Source: Litorimonas cladophorae
GTDB taxonomy: Bacteria > Pseudomonadota > Alphaproteobacteria > Caulobacterales > Maricaulaceae
Assembly (NCBI RefSeq): GCF_014652455.1
Contig: NZ_BMYV01000002.1
Span: 620,001 to 684,000, forward strand
DNA length: 64,000 nucleotides
Direction of reading: 5' to 3'
Positions 62,677-64,000 of this stretch are shown here, piece after piece. How positions within the stretch are numbered: position 1 is the first letter of the stretch; each line of letters starts with the position of its first letter. Below the pieces are notes generated by a model that was not told the DNA's origin, did no database searches, and was given only the letters and a program-made list of their open reading frames with translations. A program made the position numbers and the translations under genes.

Positions 62677-63228
62677 ATGGAAGACCCCAAGCCTGCAAAA
62701 CCCCGTCGCGACTTCTTATTCATTGCAACGGGGGCCGTTGCCGCGATCGGTGTGGCTGCGGTGGCGAAACCCCTCGTGGGGCAATGGTCACCTGCTGGGG
62801 ATACTGTTGCCAAATATGGGTTAGATGTTGATCTCTCCAAGTTGCAGGCGGGCGAGCAAATTTTGGTTCATGTTGTCGGGCGGCCCGTCGCGATCCGCTA
62901 TCGTACGCCTGCCGAAATCGCGGCGGCGCAGGCCGATGATGACGCCGATATGATTGATCCCGCCACGGATAGATCCAGATTGAGGCCCAAGCCCGACGGA
63001 TCATTTGATCCGCGATTCTTGGTGTTCGTGCCGATCTGTACGCATTTTGGCTGTTTCGTGGTCGGTGAAGCCGGTGATTTTGACGGTTGGTACTGTCCCT
63101 GTCACGGCGCACATTTTGATACGTCAGGCCGAGTTCGGAAGCCTCCAGCCCCAACAAATATGGCCATTCCGCCGTATAAATGGGTGTCGGACACGGTGAT
63201 TAGCATCGCTTATTTAAACCCGTCTTAG
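62677..63228 (+). CDS. Rieske iron-sulfur protein paralog lacking the potential-raising Ser and Tyr
   Basis: A 183-residue cytochrome bc1-type Rieske protein. The N-terminus has RRDFLF and a hydrophobic helix, a Tat-like anchor. Cluster ligands are CTHFGC and CPCH. The usual CPCHGSHY reads CPCHGAHF here: the Ser and Tyr that hydrogen-bond the cluster are Ala and Phe, changes that lower the potential in bovine and yeast mutants. Otherwise it resembles the next gene closely. It lies before the petAB genes with its own 125-bp gap. Confidence 0.92.
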   Translation: MEDPKPAKPRRDFLFIATGAVAAIGVAAVAKPLVGQWSPAGDTVAKYGLDVDLSKLQAGEQILVHVVGRPVAIRYRTPAEIAAAQADDDADMIDPATDRSRLRPKPDGSFDPRFLVFVPICTHFGCFVVGEAGDFDGWYCPCHGAHFDTSGRVRKPPAPTNMAIPPYKWVSDTVISIAYLNPS

Positions 63229-63365
63229 GCCTTAACTGCAATCCATCCCCAAATTGCGTCGCATTGCCGCGAAAACCCACTGGCAATACGCGTTCTATCA
63301 GTCTAAACACCGCCCCGATTATGAAATTTCGCCTGTTCACAGGCTAACAAGGAGTGGACGCCCGC

Positions 63366-63905
63366 ATGTCCGAAAATCAACCCGAAGACGGCTCCAAGCG
63401 CGACTTTATTTTTCTGGCGACAGGAGCTGTAACAGCTGCCGGTGCTGCTGCCGTTGGCTGGCCACTTGTGGCGCAAATGGGCAAGGCTGCTGATACATTG
63501 GCGGCTGGATCGATTGAGATCGACCTGTCCAAGGTGGCTGAAGGCCAACAGTTGAAGATGTTATGGCGCGGTAAGCCCGTATTTGTCCGTCACCGGACAC
63601 CAAAAGAGATCGCCGAGGCCGAGTCAGTTGATATGGCGGACCTCAAAGACCCAGAAACAGATGATGCACGATTGGTCGCAGGGCCAAATGGTGCCGTAGA
63701 CCCTAAATACCTTGTGATGGTGGGTGTTTGCACTCACTTCGGGTGTGTGCCTGTTGGCGAGCAAGGTGATTATGATGGTTGGTACTGTCCTTGCCACGGT
63801 TCGCACTACGATACATCAGGCCGGATCCGTAAGGGTCCAGCACCCACGAATATGGTCATTCCACCATATTCGTTTGTGAACGAAACAGTGATCAAGGTAG
63901 GATAG
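63366..63905 (+). CDS. petA: Ubiquinol-cytochrome c reductase iron-sulfur subunit
   Basis: A 179-residue Rieske protein with anchor helix 15-35 (KRDFIFLATGAV) and ligands CTHFGC and CPCHGSHY, so the Ser and Tyr are intact and a normal high potential is expected. ATG 63366 has AAGGAG 11 bases upstream; GTG 63354 is closer to it and less likely. petB begins four bases after its stop, so this copy is the likely bc1 subunit. Confidence 0.95.
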   Translation: MSENQPEDGSKRDFIFLATGAVTAAGAAAVGWPLVAQMGKAADTLAAGSIEIDLSKVAEGQQLKMLWRGKPVFVRHRTPKEIAEAESVDMADLKDPETDDARLVAGPNGAVDPKYLVMVGVCTHFGCVPVGEQGDYDGWYCPCHGSHYDTSGRIRKGPAPTNMVIPPYSFVNETVIKVG

Positions 63906-63909
63906 ATTT

Positions 63910-64000
63910 ATGTCTGGCCCCTCAACATACGAGCCTAAATACGCCGCCGCGAAATGGATGGATCAGCGTTTGCCGATCATCCGCATGGGTGCGGACTTTA
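63910..64000 (+). CDS. petB: Cytochrome b, 3' end outside the window
   Basis: Only 30 residues are inside the window: MSGPSTYEPKYAAAKWMDQR then LPIIRMGADF. The start resembles the N-terminus of alphaproteobacterial cytochrome b of the bc1 complex, and position after petA agrees. The haem ligands lie beyond the edge. Confidence 0.85.
   Translation, partial: MSGPSTYEPKYAAAKWMDQRLPIIRMGADF

Overview
The window reads as the chromosome of a marine alphaproteobacterium, probably near the Maricaulales/Hyphomonadaceae. The signs are Caulobacter-type TonB-dependent receptors (TBDRs) paired with flavin-dependent tryptophan-halogenase-like genes and SapC, a fabA-fabB-fabI set, DUF1491, SufE, an HPF-PtsN pair, and a trmL/hemF/pet neighbourhood. 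The taxon is an inference.

Left third, 1-29442: sugar uptake and breakdown. (a) 1-10800 holds the end of a TBDR, two convergent halogenase-like genes, and an operon of lipoprotein GH97, lipoprotein alpha/beta-hydrolase, lipoprotein GH13 and a DUF6445-type protein; it looks directed at alpha-glucan. (b) 10801-12706 is an AT-rich scar: a possible orphan Rhs immunity gene, an Rhs core remnant, and an IS6-family element ending 2 bp from the galE stop. (c) 12709-18383 is a galT-galK-glpD-galE operon divergent from a GlpR-type repressor, with GlpR-like operators between them. (d) 18711-29442 is a TBDR-halogenase-SapC-GH36-GH42-SSS operon. Together these would turn alpha-galactosyl-glycerol and alpha-glucan into central metabolites. 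Floridoside and floridean starch, the red-algal storage pair, fit as substrates; this is a hypothesis.

Middle scar, 29443-32194: a degenerate IS6 fragment is cut by a second, frameshifted IS6 copy. That copy truncates an integrase gene, which sits beside a 51-bp repeat of the tRNA-Thr 3' end. Between this repeat and the intact tRNA-Thr lies a 1.43-kb integrase-less element with one gene (zinc ribbon plus a possible DUF3800-like domain).

Right half, 32405-64000: mostly core genes. metG; three tandem DUF805 genes; hpf, ptsN, ppk1 and ppx; an HNH protein; sufE; a sensor kinase; a BcsB-like protein; a MATE transporter; a Gfo/Idh/MocA oxidoreductase with an ABC ATPase; panD; a structured non-coding RNA candidate with a strong terminator (possibly 6S RNA); a DUF3137 protein; the fab genes; hemF; trmL; two Rieske paralogs; and the start of petB. 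The first Rieske paralog lacks both residues that raise the cluster's redox potential.
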